Below are positions 1 to 6,341 of a DNA stretch of 7,591 nt, in pieces. The notes under the pieces are model-generated. The model did not search any database and had not been told where the DNA came from. It worked only from the letters and a program-made list of their open reading frames with translations. Made by a program: the position numbers and the translations under genes. Source of the stretch: Candidatus Tayloriibacteriota bacterium (GTDB lineage: Bacteria > Patescibacteriota > Minisyncoccia > Phycocordibacterales > JARIHA01); contig JARIHA010000040.1 of assembly GCA_029288475.1 (NCBI GenBank), positions 1 through 7,591 on the forward strand. The letters run 5' to 3'. Position 1 is the stretch's first letter, and each line of letters begins with the position of its first letter.

Positions 1-323
1 ATTGACCACTTAGGATTTCTTTCTTTTTTCCAAACAATAATTAGATTTTTACAAAAATCCCCAGGATAAAGGGTATTATTTGCATAGAAATAACCAATTT
101 CAATCCATGTTGCTTCTGAAGGTGCAATACCAGGATTTGCAATAAAAAATTGAGCCGCCTTTACTCCTTTTAAATCAGCAGGAAAATAAGTATCTGGGGA
201 AGATTGGTCAGAATGAATTTCCCAATCATGAAAATCGCACTGCCCCATATCACTGAAGGTGTTCTTCCAATTATTATCATGCTCGTTCGACTGCCCTGCC
301 AAATAGACTCTAATTTTTTTCAT
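1..323 (-). CDS. Nucleoside 2-deoxyribosyltransferase-like protein, N-terminal part (cut by window edge)
   Basis: This frame opens with ATG at 323 and stays open for 107 codons to the left edge, so the C-terminus is missing. The protein begins MKKIRVYLAG, the usual opening beta-strand and glycine turn of the nucleoside 2-deoxyribosyltransferase fold. Residues 61-81 read as a hydrophobic strand, then NPG, then PSEATWIEIGYFYA. This matches the family's segment in which a Glu in an E-[IL]-G-[YH]-A type motif is the catalytic nucleophile; here it would be E75. Known members swap or hydrolyse the base of deoxynucleosides or nucleotides in the cytoplasm, but distant members have other substrates, so the substrate is open. 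It sits 9 nt after the alpha/beta hydrolase stop and in the same frame, with no Shine-Dalgarno sequence. The only in-frame start is this ATG, because the preceding in-frame stop is the neighbour's own TAA. Confidence 0.72.
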   Translation of the reverse strand, partial: MKKIRVYLAGQSNEHDNNWKNTFSDMGQCDFHDWEIHSDQSSPDTYFPADLKGVKAAQFFIANPGIAPSEATWIEIGYFYANNTLYPGDFCKNLIIVWKKERNPKWS

Positions 324-332
324 TTGGAATAA

Positions 333-1115
333 TTATGCTTTGGTAACTTCGGCCAACCACCCTTTAATGATCTGCCTGCACGTCTCTTGTTCTTCTTTTT
401 CATAAAAAGAATGCGGTGCACCTTCAATTATTTTCATACTCTTTTTTCCTTCAGGAATAGCGTCAAAGAGAATTTGCGTATGATCGGGCGGACAACTTTC
501 ATCTTTTGAACCAACGATCAAAAGCGTAGGCATTGTTAATTTCTTTGCACGTGGAAGAAGGTTGTGATTGAGACGCTCTTCCATTTGACGCCAGTGCTGT
601 ATTTTTTTGTCTCCCCCTTTCCCAATACGAATCAAAATTCCTTCTTTTTTCCATTTTTCCAAACCCTCTGGATCCCTTCTTCTATAAGCCTCAAATGAAA
701 GTTCACCCGATACAACCGGAGCAACTGGCACCAAATACGCAACCTCATCAGGATAGTTTTCAGCATATCGCGCTACCGAATAGGCTCCTTTAGAATGTCC
801 TGCCAACGCAAGCGGCACTTGAAACCAACTCTGTTTTTGTGCCCACTTCACGACATCTTCCAGATCTTCGGAGAATGTGGTCAATGTGGATTTCTCAAAA
901 TCCCCTTCACTTTCACCAAACGAATTCGGCGTGTCAAAATTAAAGGTTTGAAATCCCGACTCAAGAAACGCCTCTTTCATTATTTGTACAGTTGCGGTCT
1001 TCCTATTTCCTCCCCACCCATGCTGAACAATACAGGTACCCTTAAGAGCACCTGAAGGCTTCTCCAATTCGCCTACGACTTTCTGATTTTTTCTATTTTT
1101 TAGTTCGATTATCAT
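333..1115 (-). CDS. Alpha/beta hydrolase (serine hydrolase) family protein
   Basis: A complete 260-residue cytoplasmic alpha/beta hydrolase with no signal peptide or membrane segment. An HGWGGN oxyanion-hole segment lies at residues 32-37. The nucleophile elbow G-H-S-K-G at 106-110 gives S108 as catalytic Ser. D205 in GSKDESCP is the likely acid and H235 in APHSF the likely base. A charged, helical lid-like insertion lies at about 139-185. The set is complete and in the right order, so it should be active. The family includes esterases, dienelactone hydrolases and acyl-peptidases, and nothing here picks the substrate. The ATG lies 5 nt after the stop of the GNAT gene, which implies co-transcription and probably coupled translation. 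There is no Shine-Dalgarno sequence. A 14-bp palindrome covers the start codon but is weak as a hairpin. Confidence 0.9.
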   Translation of the reverse strand: MIIELKNRKNQKVVGELEKPSGALKGTCIVQHGWGGNRKTATVQIMKEAFLESGFQTFNFDTPNSFGESEGDFEKSTLTTFSEDLEDVVKWAQKQSWFQVPLALAGHSKGAYSVARYAENYPDEVAYLVPVAPVVSGELSFEAYRRRDPEGLEKWKKEGILIRIGKGGDKKIQHWRQMEERLNHNLLPRAKKLTMPTLLIVGSKDESCPPDHTQILFDAIPEGKKSMKIIEGAPHSFYEKEEQETCRQIIKGWLAEVTKA

Positions 1116-1120
1116 GATAA

Positions 1121-1678
1121 TTATTCTGTCGTTTCAGCATCCCTGATCATTTCTATTTCAGGGATGTCTTTGCCTGAAGGAAATACGTCTATAGAGTTTG
1201 TGGGCAGAAGATTACCCTTCTTAAACCCAAACTTCTCATAAAAAGAAATTGCATTGTCGTTATAGACCGCCACGGTGAGTTTCGTTGGTTTTGTTTTATC
1301 AGAATACTGCAAGGCTTGCTCGATGAGTCTCGTGCCGATTCCCTGTCCATGAAAATTTGGCAGGACATAAAGCGAACGGATCTTATTGCACTCTTCGCTT
1401 CTTTCCGCAGAACAATATCCTACGACGGTTGCTCCGTCCTTTGCAACCCAAAATTTTGCCAGAGAATTGGGATTGCCTATCACCTCTCTCCTGCTTCCAA
1501 CCCTCTCGGCGCTGTAAAAATTTTCTGCGAGAATATCCTCTCTCGTAATACCATGTTCTTCATTGGGATAAGTGGCGAGCCATGTTTCTTCCTGCACGGC
1601 AGAAATACCCCGCACATCATCTAGCTCTGCCTCAACCACTTCTATTTTGGGCTTCTCATTGTTCTCAAGGTTTTCCAT
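1121..1678 (-). CDS. GNAT family N-acetyltransferase
   Basis: A complete 185-residue acetyltransferase of the GNAT superfamily, which moves an acetyl group from acetyl-CoA to an amine. Motif A is intact: the strand I100-RSLYVLP leads into H110-GQGIGTR, which fits the Q/R-x-x-G-x-G/A pyrophosphate-binding loop of coenzyme A. Motif B follows at 140-152 as NDNAISFYEKFGF, the usual N-x-x-A-x-x-F-Y-x-x-x-G-F pattern. The N-terminal part carries ETWLATYP (31-38), often seen at the acceptor-side helix of these enzymes. The first 12 residues are charged and probably disordered. The acceptor (small molecule, peptide or protein N-terminus) cannot be read from the sequence. ATG 1678 is the only in-frame start, since a TAA lies two codons upstream. 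The gap to the upstream PEP-utiliser gene is 27 nt and to the downstream hydrolase 5 nt. Confidence 0.9.
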   Translation of the reverse strand: MENLENNEKPKIEVVEAELDDVRGISAVQEETWLATYPNEEHGITREDILAENFYSAERVGSRREVIGNPNSLAKFWVAKDGATVVGYCSAERSEECNKIRSLYVLPNFHGQGIGTRLIEQALQYSDKTKPTKLTVAVYNDNAISFYEKFGFKKGNLLPTNSIDVFPSGKDIPEIEMIRDAETTE

Positions 1679-1705
1679 AGTATTTTAATTTTACAATCGA
1701 AGTAA

Positions 1706-3217
1706 CTAATTTACTATCCTTGCAATCCCATTACTTGCATCAACTTCAATATCGTCCCCATCTTTTATAACCTGCGTGCCAATCTTGGTCAAAATGACGC
1801 AAGGGATTTTAAACTCACGAGATACAATAGCAGTATGCGAAAGAAGGCTACCTTGATCGGCAACAATAGCAATTGAATCTTTGATAACTGCTGTCAATTC
1901 TGTAGTAGTATCTCGGGTGACCAGAACGGATCCTTTTATAAACTTACCTCTTTCAGCGGCGTTTGTAATGACACATGCCTTTCCGCGCACTTTTCCAGGA
2001 TATGCAGTCTTACCTTTTAGTTCCTTAGTATTCCTAACTACTTCCTTCTCTACCAGAGTATCGAGCACATTAAAGGCTTCTGCCTCAAAATAAGCCGTGA
2101 TATTATTATTTTCAAGAACTAAAGTAAAGTTCTTCTTTCTACTTTCGATAAAGCTACATTCTATCTTCTTTCCTGTCTTTAATAAATTAATAATTTCTTC
2201 GGGAAATAAAAAGCAGACATCAATCCAAGAATTTAATCCTATTCGACGACTGATCTCTACTAGTATTGCACGAGCAGAAAAAATACCTTCTACTAGACTA
2301 TTCTTTGAAAAATCAAGTACCCCAAGAAACTCCTGCATCGCAAAAACCAAATCTCTGAAAAACTTACTGCTGGGGTGAGTTGCAAAAAAGTCTTTTTGCG
2401 CCTCGATAGTTTCCTTTAATCTCATATTGGGAGATTTTTGATCTTTCCATGCAATTCCCGCCTTTTGTAATTCAACAATCCTAACTAGAAGTTGCTCCTG
2501 GTATTCTTTTGCTGTCTTAGGCTCACCTAGGAATTCAGCATGAAACCATCCATATAAACGAACAAGTTCCTGCATTGTTTCCTTAAAAGTTGGAGTCGTG
2601 CAGAATTTTTTCCATAATACTTCTGTTGTATCTACATTTTTGTCACCATATTCTTTTTCAAAACTGTTTTGAATATCGTAAAGTATCTGTTCCTCTTTTT
2701 GAAGAGTTGTTAAAATGGTAGGAGTAAGAAGAAGTGCTGTGTACTCAATTATCTTTTCCTGTGAATTTTCAGCTCCCTTTAACAACTCCTTTAATTCCTT
2801 TTCAAAAATATCTTCCAAATCAGAGACATAAATGGCAAGCACCATTGGATGAAAAGTGCTCACGTATATTTGAAAGTACGTAGTAAAATATTCTATAAGA
2901 ACCTCGTTGTCTTCTTTAACAAGGTCTTTTATAGAAAATGCCTTTATTTTTTGAACTGCCTTCCTATAACCATCATCAATAGCCTTAAAAAATTCCTTGG
3001 TATATCTACCTTCTCTTATTTCATGTTCTGTTACTTTCCTAAGTCGCTTTCGATCTTCACTATTATAATAAGTAGTAACAGCATATCCATTTCCGGTTTC
3101 AATACTTTTAGTGATTTGGGCTTTTGTTCCCGGCACAGAATGACGATATGACTCCAATGCGCCGTATGCATCAAGTAACGTTCTGTTTCGAATGCCGAGT
3201 AAAGAGTATGGTTTCAT
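1706..3217 (-). CDS. PEP-utilising enzyme mobile (swivelling phosphohistidine) domain protein, 503 aa, no ATP-grasp domain
   Basis: The last 100 residues (about 402-503) are a PEP-utiliser mobile domain, the swivelling phosphohistidine domain of PEP synthase, pyruvate phosphate dikinase and rifampin phosphotransferase. H461, in the context SHTAIVSRE, is the expected phospho-acceptor. Before it, at about 314-345, E-x-SRRIGL and DVCFLFPEEI resemble the linker and middle region of PEP synthase and rifampin phosphotransferase. The first 300 residues are mainly charged helix, with no ATP-grasp signature and no TIM-barrel PEP domain, so the protein lacks the usual phosphate donor and final acceptor sites. 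The motif before the His reads G-S-L-L-S-H, not G-G-x-T-x-H, so the Thr two residues before the catalytic His is Leu. It follows its 310-residue paralogue by 7 nt; the two mobile domains are about 38% identical by hand alignment. The reaction is unknown. The domain call is firm; any enzyme name would be a guess. Confidence 0.85.
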   Translation of the reverse strand: MKPYSLLGIRNRTLLDAYGALESYRHSVPGTKAQITKSIETGNGYAVTTYYNSEDRKRLRKVTEHEIREGRYTKEFFKAIDDGYRKAVQKIKAFSIKDLVKEDNEVLIEYFTTYFQIYVSTFHPMVLAIYVSDLEDIFEKELKELLKGAENSQEKIIEYTALLLTPTILTTLQKEEQILYDIQNSFEKEYGDKNVDTTEVLWKKFCTTPTFKETMQELVRLYGWFHAEFLGEPKTAKEYQEQLLVRIVELQKAGIAWKDQKSPNMRLKETIEAQKDFFATHPSSKFFRDLVFAMQEFLGVLDFSKNSLVEGIFSARAILVEISRRIGLNSWIDVCFLFPEEIINLLKTGKKIECSFIESRKKNFTLVLENNNITAYFEAEAFNVLDTLVEKEVVRNTKELKGKTAYPGKVRGKACVITNAAERGKFIKGSVLVTRDTTTELTAVIKDSIAIVADQGSLLSHTAIVSREFKIPCVILTKIGTQVIKDGDDIEVDASNGIARIVN

Positions 3218-3224
3218 AAAACTT

Positions 3225-4157
3225 TTATTTATTTGATGATTGTAACATAATTACTCTTCCCTTATCCGCATCAACTTCTACCACATCACCAGTCTTGAGA
3301 ACAGTAGTAGCAACTTGGGTACCAATGATACATGGCTTTTTTAATTCACGAGCAACAATGGCCGCATGACAGGTAATGCCTCCCTCGTCGGTTATAAACG
3401 CAGCAGCTTTTTTCATCACGGGAAAAAAGTCAGGACTGGTCATTTCCGTGACAAGAATTTCTCCTTCCTTAAACTCGGAAAACTGAGATTTCTGTAAAAT
3501 GAGCCGAACCATCCCCTGCACTTTTCCGCGAAAAGCCGACATGCCCTTAAATTCCTTTTTCATTATTTTTCTCTCCTCTTTGCTCAAAGACAATTCAGCT
3601 CCTCCTAAAACCAAGCCATTATCACTCAACACCTTTTGCAAATCTACTCGATCATAGAGCTGATTATTATAATAAACATATCCTTTCAAACGAGACTTGA
3701 TCTTGTCAAATTGATCAGCAGAAAAATCAGCATTCTCAAGGCTCATTATTTCTTGAGGAGTAATAATCTCTTCAGGTACCTTGATATTTGGCACTTCAAG
3801 AATAATAGCCATTGGTAGCCACCAAAGAATATAGTGGCGATAAAATTCTTTAAAATCAGCGAAAGTTTCTATAGTATTCTTTCCCATAACCCACGGCAAA
3901 TGTTCATAAAAATCTTTCTTTGCTTTGGAAAAGTATTCAGGATCTGCATTGATCCTTTTTTCAATATTTTTTTCCCAAAAGTTTTGTGACAGATCGTACC
4001 AGACGGAAAACTTTTTACCCTGGCCATCATTAATAAAGAAAACGTGAGAATCATTCTGCCCTACCCATGGTTCCGAATGCTGAGTGCCGCTTTCGCACCA
4101 GCCAGCAACGCAAAAAAGAGAATAAGACCGCGTATAGACTTTTGATAAGGTGGTCAT
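3225..4157 (-). CDS. PEP-utilising enzyme mobile (swivelling phosphohistidine) domain protein, 310 aa, no ATP-grasp domain
   Basis: The C-terminal third (about 205-310) is a PEP-utiliser mobile domain. It contains G-G-I-T-C-H-A-A-I-V-A-R at 259-270, a full match to the family's active-site pattern, with H264 as the phosphohistidine. The segments LVTEMTSPDF, KPCIIGT and GDVVEVDADKG are in their usual places. The first 200 residues are aromatic-rich and mostly helical, begin RSYSLFCVAGWC, and show no ATP-grasp or PEP-binding barrel. It is therefore far shorter than PEP synthase (about 800 aa) and not simply a cut one, since it starts and ends cleanly. It aligns without gaps to the downstream 503-residue protein over the 60 residues up to the His, and both N-termini begin with a YSL segment, suggesting duplication and divergence. 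Gaps are 26 nt from the flavin-protein gene and 7 nt to the paralogue. The substrate and phosphate source are unknown. Confidence 0.87.
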   Translation of the reverse strand: MTTLSKVYTRSYSLFCVAGWCESGTQHSEPWVGQNDSHVFFINDGQGKKFSVWYDLSQNFWEKNIEKRINADPEYFSKAKKDFYEHLPWVMGKNTIETFADFKEFYRHYILWWLPMAIILEVPNIKVPEEIITPQEIMSLENADFSADQFDKIKSRLKGYVYYNNQLYDRVDLQKVLSDNGLVLGGAELSLSKEERKIMKKEFKGMSAFRGKVQGMVRLILQKSQFSEFKEGEILVTEMTSPDFFPVMKKAAAFITDEGGITCHAAIVARELKKPCIIGTQVATTVLKTGDVVEVDADKGRVIMLQSSNK

Positions 4158-4183
4158 TATTATTTTTCAAATTTAGCATAATC

Positions 4184-4624
4184 CTAAAGCTCCACCTCCT
4201 GCCGCTTAAAGCCAAAGTTCTTTTCATCTATCAAGTAAAGTGAACTAGGCTTAAGCATATACCAGCTCGCACCCGGCCTGAGAATATCAGTTGGCTTATC
4301 CGGCACAGGAAGATTTCTTTTTATTAAGTACTGTTTGGCAATCTCAAAATCCAACTCAGCAAGCTTGCTTGCAACTCCTTCAAACTGAAGACCGAGATTG
4401 CCCTCTCCACTAGTAGTGCTGACCGTGATGCTTCCTGCCGCTTTGCCATTTAGTTCTAACGCTTTCGAATGTCGAGTGTTGGGCGAAGACATCCAGTAGA
4501 GAGTGAGACTGTCGTCGAAGACATAGATGACGTCAGCAACCCAAACGCCAACATCGTCTACCGTACCAAGGCTCATAAGATAGCCTTGCTGTAACACTTC
4601 TCGCGCTCGCTGACGGATGTCCAT
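4184..4624 (-). CDS. Pyridoxamine 5'-phosphate oxidase-like (FMN-binding split barrel) protein
   Basis: A complete 146-residue protein of the PNPOx-like split-barrel fold. Residues 14-20 (GYLMSLG) start the first strand, followed by a hairpin (VGVWVADVIYVFDD, 25-38) and LTLYWMSSPNTRHSKAL (40-56). This is the family layout in which Arg/His/Ser/Lys residues after the second strand contact flavin phosphate. GLQFEGVASKL (78-88) is the common 'G..v.G.a..l' strand, and the C-terminus ends WYMLKPSSLYLIDEKNFGFKR. Homologues usually bind FMN, F420 or haem as homodimers and act as small-molecule reductases or oxidases. Its length is normal for the short stand-alone form and too short for true PdxH, so vitamin B6 synthesis should not be assumed. 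It lies 7 nt after the exported-protein gene and 26 nt before the first PEP-utiliser gene. Confidence 0.85.
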   Translation of the reverse strand: MDIRQRAREVLQQGYLMSLGTVDDVGVWVADVIYVFDDSLTLYWMSSPNTRHSKALELNGKAAGSITVSTTSGEGNLGLQFEGVASKLAELDFEIAKQYLIKRNLPVPDKPTDILRPGASWYMLKPSSLYLIDEKNFGFKRQEVEL

Positions 4625-4631
4625 ACCGAAT

Positions 4632-5753
4632 TTAGTTTATAAATTTAAAAGTAGAAATACTTGTTTGAATCGGTTTCATCACAAGGCTGTCATAATTTTT
4701 AAAGAAATCTTGGCATTGATTGTACTTCAGATTGTTCGCCGCACTAAGATCAGGAGAATTTTTGTAGACGTCACAACCGTTTGTAGTCTCAGCTAGGTAA
4801 CTTATTGTATATGCATTACCGCTACGAAACGTTGTGTAACTATAGGTAGTATTTGATTGACCAGCACCGATATCTGTACTCTTAGTTGCGCAAAACTTCA
4901 CACCCCCAACAGTGAGGATGTTTGCAGAAATTGGCATACCCATATCGCCGACAGTTGTATAACAGCCATTAACATCCATTTTGGTGGTATCGGTGTTGCC
5001 TACAGTTGTCTGAACAATGAGAGAAGCAAAATTCGTGTTGAATTTTTCAGGATATTCAAACTGAATATTGTTGTTCTTATACACAGCCATGCCTGTTGCC
5101 GCATCTAGTCTGAAACCAGTACTGCTATCCCACTTGAATGTAGAAATAATCTTGTCAAACGTATCCTGCGATACAACCTGAAAATCTGCACTGAGAGTGA
5201 CATAAGAATTGTTTTTGAATGGAAAATATGCATCCACATGATAAGGCTGATTTGTCACCGCACTGAGATAAACCAGTTCTTTGCCGTTCAAACCATTCAC
5301 AGAAATGTCTTTTACAGAATAGATATATTTATCATTGGTCTTAAACCTAGCTATCATCTGATCAAATGTTTCATTCATCAAACCGGTGCCTTGAGGATTA
5401 GTATCTTGTTCGATTAAAACAGAAAAAGGCTGGGCGACTGAAGAATCAAAAAAGATAGAACCTAAGCCGCTGCTACCGTAAAATGTTTCATGCGGAATTT
5501 CCCATGCTGACGGATACTGAAATGCAATACCAAGATTATCATACTGAGCTGAACCGACAGGTATTGGTTGTGCAGTTTGAGATGGACTCGGAGTTGGGGT
5601 TGAGGTTTGTGTAGGAGTTGGAGTTTGAGTAGCATTCACCGCGACTTGCTTATCCGCATTGTCCTTATACAAATAGACACCTCCGGCAACTAATAATAAA
5701 GCGATGATCCCGATTAATAATGGAACCAAGAACCCTTTTTGTAAGTTTTTCAT
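4632..5753 (-). CDS. Membrane-anchored exported protein with two related PsbP-like/unknown modules
   Basis: A complete 373-residue protein and the first gene of the leftward block. The N-terminus is a short basic leader, then one hydrophobic helix (about 8-29), so the body should face outward. The leader ends K-G-F, resembling a type IV prepilin cleavage site, but the helix has Pro rather than the usual Glu near position 5. A Thr/Pro/Ser/Gln linker follows at 42-63. Two modules come next: 70-208, starting QYDNLGIAFQYPSAWEI and ending ISTFKWD, and 224-373, starting VYKNNNIQFEYPEKF and ending ISTFKFIN. The matching edges show an internal duplication; the 'Y-x-N-x-x-I-x-F-x-YP' opening is typical of PsbP-like lipoprotein domains. 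Only the second module has cysteines (C264, C288, C327, C347), possibly two disulfides. The function is unknown. ATG 5753 is the only start, because an in-frame TGA lies two codons upstream. Confidence 0.8.
   Translation of the reverse strand: MKNLQKGFLVPLLIGIIALLLVAGGVYLYKDNADKQVAVNATQTPTPTQTSTPTPSPSQTAQPIPVGSAQYDNLGIAFQYPSAWEIPHETFYGSSGLGSIFFDSSVAQPFSVLIEQDTNPQGTGLMNETFDQMIARFKTNDKYIYSVKDISVNGLNGKELVYLSAVTNQPYHVDAYFPFKNNSYVTLSADFQVVSQDTFDKIISTFKWDSSTGFRLDAATGMAVYKNNNIQFEYPEKFNTNFASLIVQTTVGNTDTTKMDVNGCYTTVGDMGMPISANILTVGGVKFCATKSTDIGAGQSNTTYSYTTFRSGNAYTISYLAETTNGCDVYKNSPDLSAANNLKYNQCQDFFKNYDSLVMKPIQTSISTFKFIN
5565..5630 (-). repeat. Low-complexity GGAGTTGG-like tract coding a Thr/Pro linker
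   Basis: Read on the plus strand, this stretch is a run of imperfect GAGTTGG/GAGTTTG units. On the minus strand it encodes 22 residues made only of Thr, Pro, Ser, Gln and Ala, in a TP-dipeptide rhythm. It is a flexible extracellular linker between the membrane helix and the first folded module. Such tracts vary in length by slippage. Confidence 0.7.
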
Positions 5754-5761
5754 ATGTCAAA

Positions 5762-5767
5762 ACAATA
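5762..5767 (-). promoter_or_regulatory. Possible extended -10 element for the leftward gene block
   Basis: On the minus strand TGG-TATTGT ends 8 nt before ATG 5753. It fits the extended -10 form (TGn plus four of six TATAAT bases). A start about 7 nt downstream would give an almost leaderless message. The -35 position at 17-bp spacing reads TAGGTT, a poor match. This is weak alone and is listed because the second minus-strand unit shows the same arrangement more clearly. Confidence 0.25.
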
Positions 5768-5783
5768 CCACGAAAATCGTGGT
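5767..5783. promoter_or_regulatory. 17-bp perfect inverted repeat upstream of the leftward block
   Basis: ACCACGA-AAA-TCGTGGT is a 7-bp perfect inverted repeat with a 3-bp centre. Its edge lies 13 bp upstream of ATG 5753, within the leader or promoter of the leftward gene block. It overlaps GGTTAACC (5781-5788), and CTTACGTAAG (5794-5803) follows, so three self-complementary sites lie within 37 bp. It has no U-tract, so a terminator is unlikely. It could be a repressor operator, or an RNA hairpin covering the translation start. Confidence 0.5.
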
Positions 5784-5844
5784 TAACCTATCTCTTACGT
5801 AAGGTACTTTTATTTATTCTCCTGCTGTGCCTGGAGCAGACCAG

Positions 5845-5872
5845 CTTTCACTTTTTTCGGCTTCTTTATAAG
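5845..5872 (+). promoter_or_regulatory. Possible promoter of the 122-residue orphan gene
   Basis: TATAAG at 5867-5872 matches five of six -10 bases. CTTTCA at 5845-5850 is a poor -35 at 16-bp spacing. Transcription would start near 5879, giving a leader of about 42 nt before ATG 5921. Confidence 0.33.
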
Positions 5873-5920
5873 ATTAAATTAGACCTACCGCAATGAAAAT
5901 CACAACAGATATTTATATGT

Positions 5921-6289
5921 ATGAGCACAAAAGACATGACTCTTCTGCAGTTTCTCAGGGACTTTCAGCTTGGAACCATTCTGGAAGCCGAGCATGGTGA
6001 AGATAATACCAACATTGAACTTTTTACGATTGGACTTACTCGTCCAATGGAAGTTGGCGAATTACCTTCCTTAGCGGCCAGCTACCTCATCCGTTCATGT
6101 TACCGACGAGTAAGCGTCACCCGTCAGAGTCATTTAGAAAACCTTCCAGTAGGTTTTGATATCGACTCAGGATTCACTTACTCATCTTTAGTAGTTGGTG
6201 AAGATGATGAACTACCCCCTATTACAATTCTAGTGTCTTACACCGATGACTTAGCCAATTTTGCGAAAAAACACGGAATCGGAAAGTGA
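5921..6289 (+). CDS. Hypothetical protein, 122 aa, no recognised family
   Basis: I do not recognise this protein. It is a complete plus-strand gene between two leftward units, with its own upstream region and an intrinsic terminator 22 nt after its TGA stop. This, plus a codon make-up like its neighbours, supports a real gene. The sequence is acidic, soluble and without signal peptide or membrane helix. It begins with a probable helix (TLLQFLRDFQLGTILEAEHG, 7-26), then alternates likely strands and helices (NIELFTIGL, 31-39; YLIRSCYRRVSVTRQ, 55-69; TYSSLVVGEDDELPPITIL, 86-104) and ends in a short helix with a basic tip. The only Cys is C60. ATG 5921 is the only possible start: the frame is closed by TGA at 5894 with no other ATG, GTG or TTG between. 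An ATG at 5893 opens a different 35-codon frame. No Shine-Dalgarno sequence is visible. Confidence 0.72.
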   Translation: MSTKDMTLLQFLRDFQLGTILEAEHGEDNTNIELFTIGLTRPMEVGELPSLAASYLIRSCYRRVSVTRQSHLENLPVGFDIDSGFTYSSLVVGEDDELPPITILVSYTDDLANFAKKHGIGK

Positions 6290-6311
6290 CCACGTGGCAC
6301 AAAATACAACA

Positions 6312-6341
6312 CCCCGTTTATAATGACGGGGCTTTTATTTT
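6312..6341 (+). terminator. Intrinsic terminator after the orphan gene
   Basis: A GC-rich hairpin, CCCCGT (6312-6317) with ACGGGG (6326-6331) and an 8-nt AT-rich loop, is followed by a tract of nine Ts broken by one A. The T-tract overlaps the stop codon of the convergent 2H phosphoesterase gene. On the minus strand the hairpin is followed by a weaker T-rich run (TGTTGTATTTTG), so it may also end the leftward transcript. Confidence 0.88.

Noticed and set aside
1108..1121. 14-bp perfect palindrome ATTATCATGATAAT over the hydrolase start codon
   Set aside because: It comprises the upstream stop, a short AT spacer and the ATG with its next codons; the hairpin would be five AT pairs and is too weak to credit.
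795..3151. Plus-strand open frames inside the minus-strand genes (for example 795-1055, 1316-1624, 2849-3151)
   Set aside because: They lie antisense to genes with clear domains, have no recognisable protein features and no upstream signals of their own.
5822..5839. CTGCT/AGCAG hairpin upstream of the orphan gene as a terminator or attenuator
   Set aside because: Only five pairs with an 8-nt loop, an alternative pairing competes, and no plus-strand gene lies upstream to terminate.
5893..6000. A 35-codon frame starting at ATG 5893 that overlaps the orphan gene
   Set aside because: It is out of frame with the longer gene, has no family features and looks like a chance frame; an upstream-ORF role is possible but unsupported.
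6290..6297. CCACGTGG palindrome just after the orphan gene's stop
   Set aside because: Eight bases, downstream of a gene and next to a terminator; no reason to call it an operator.
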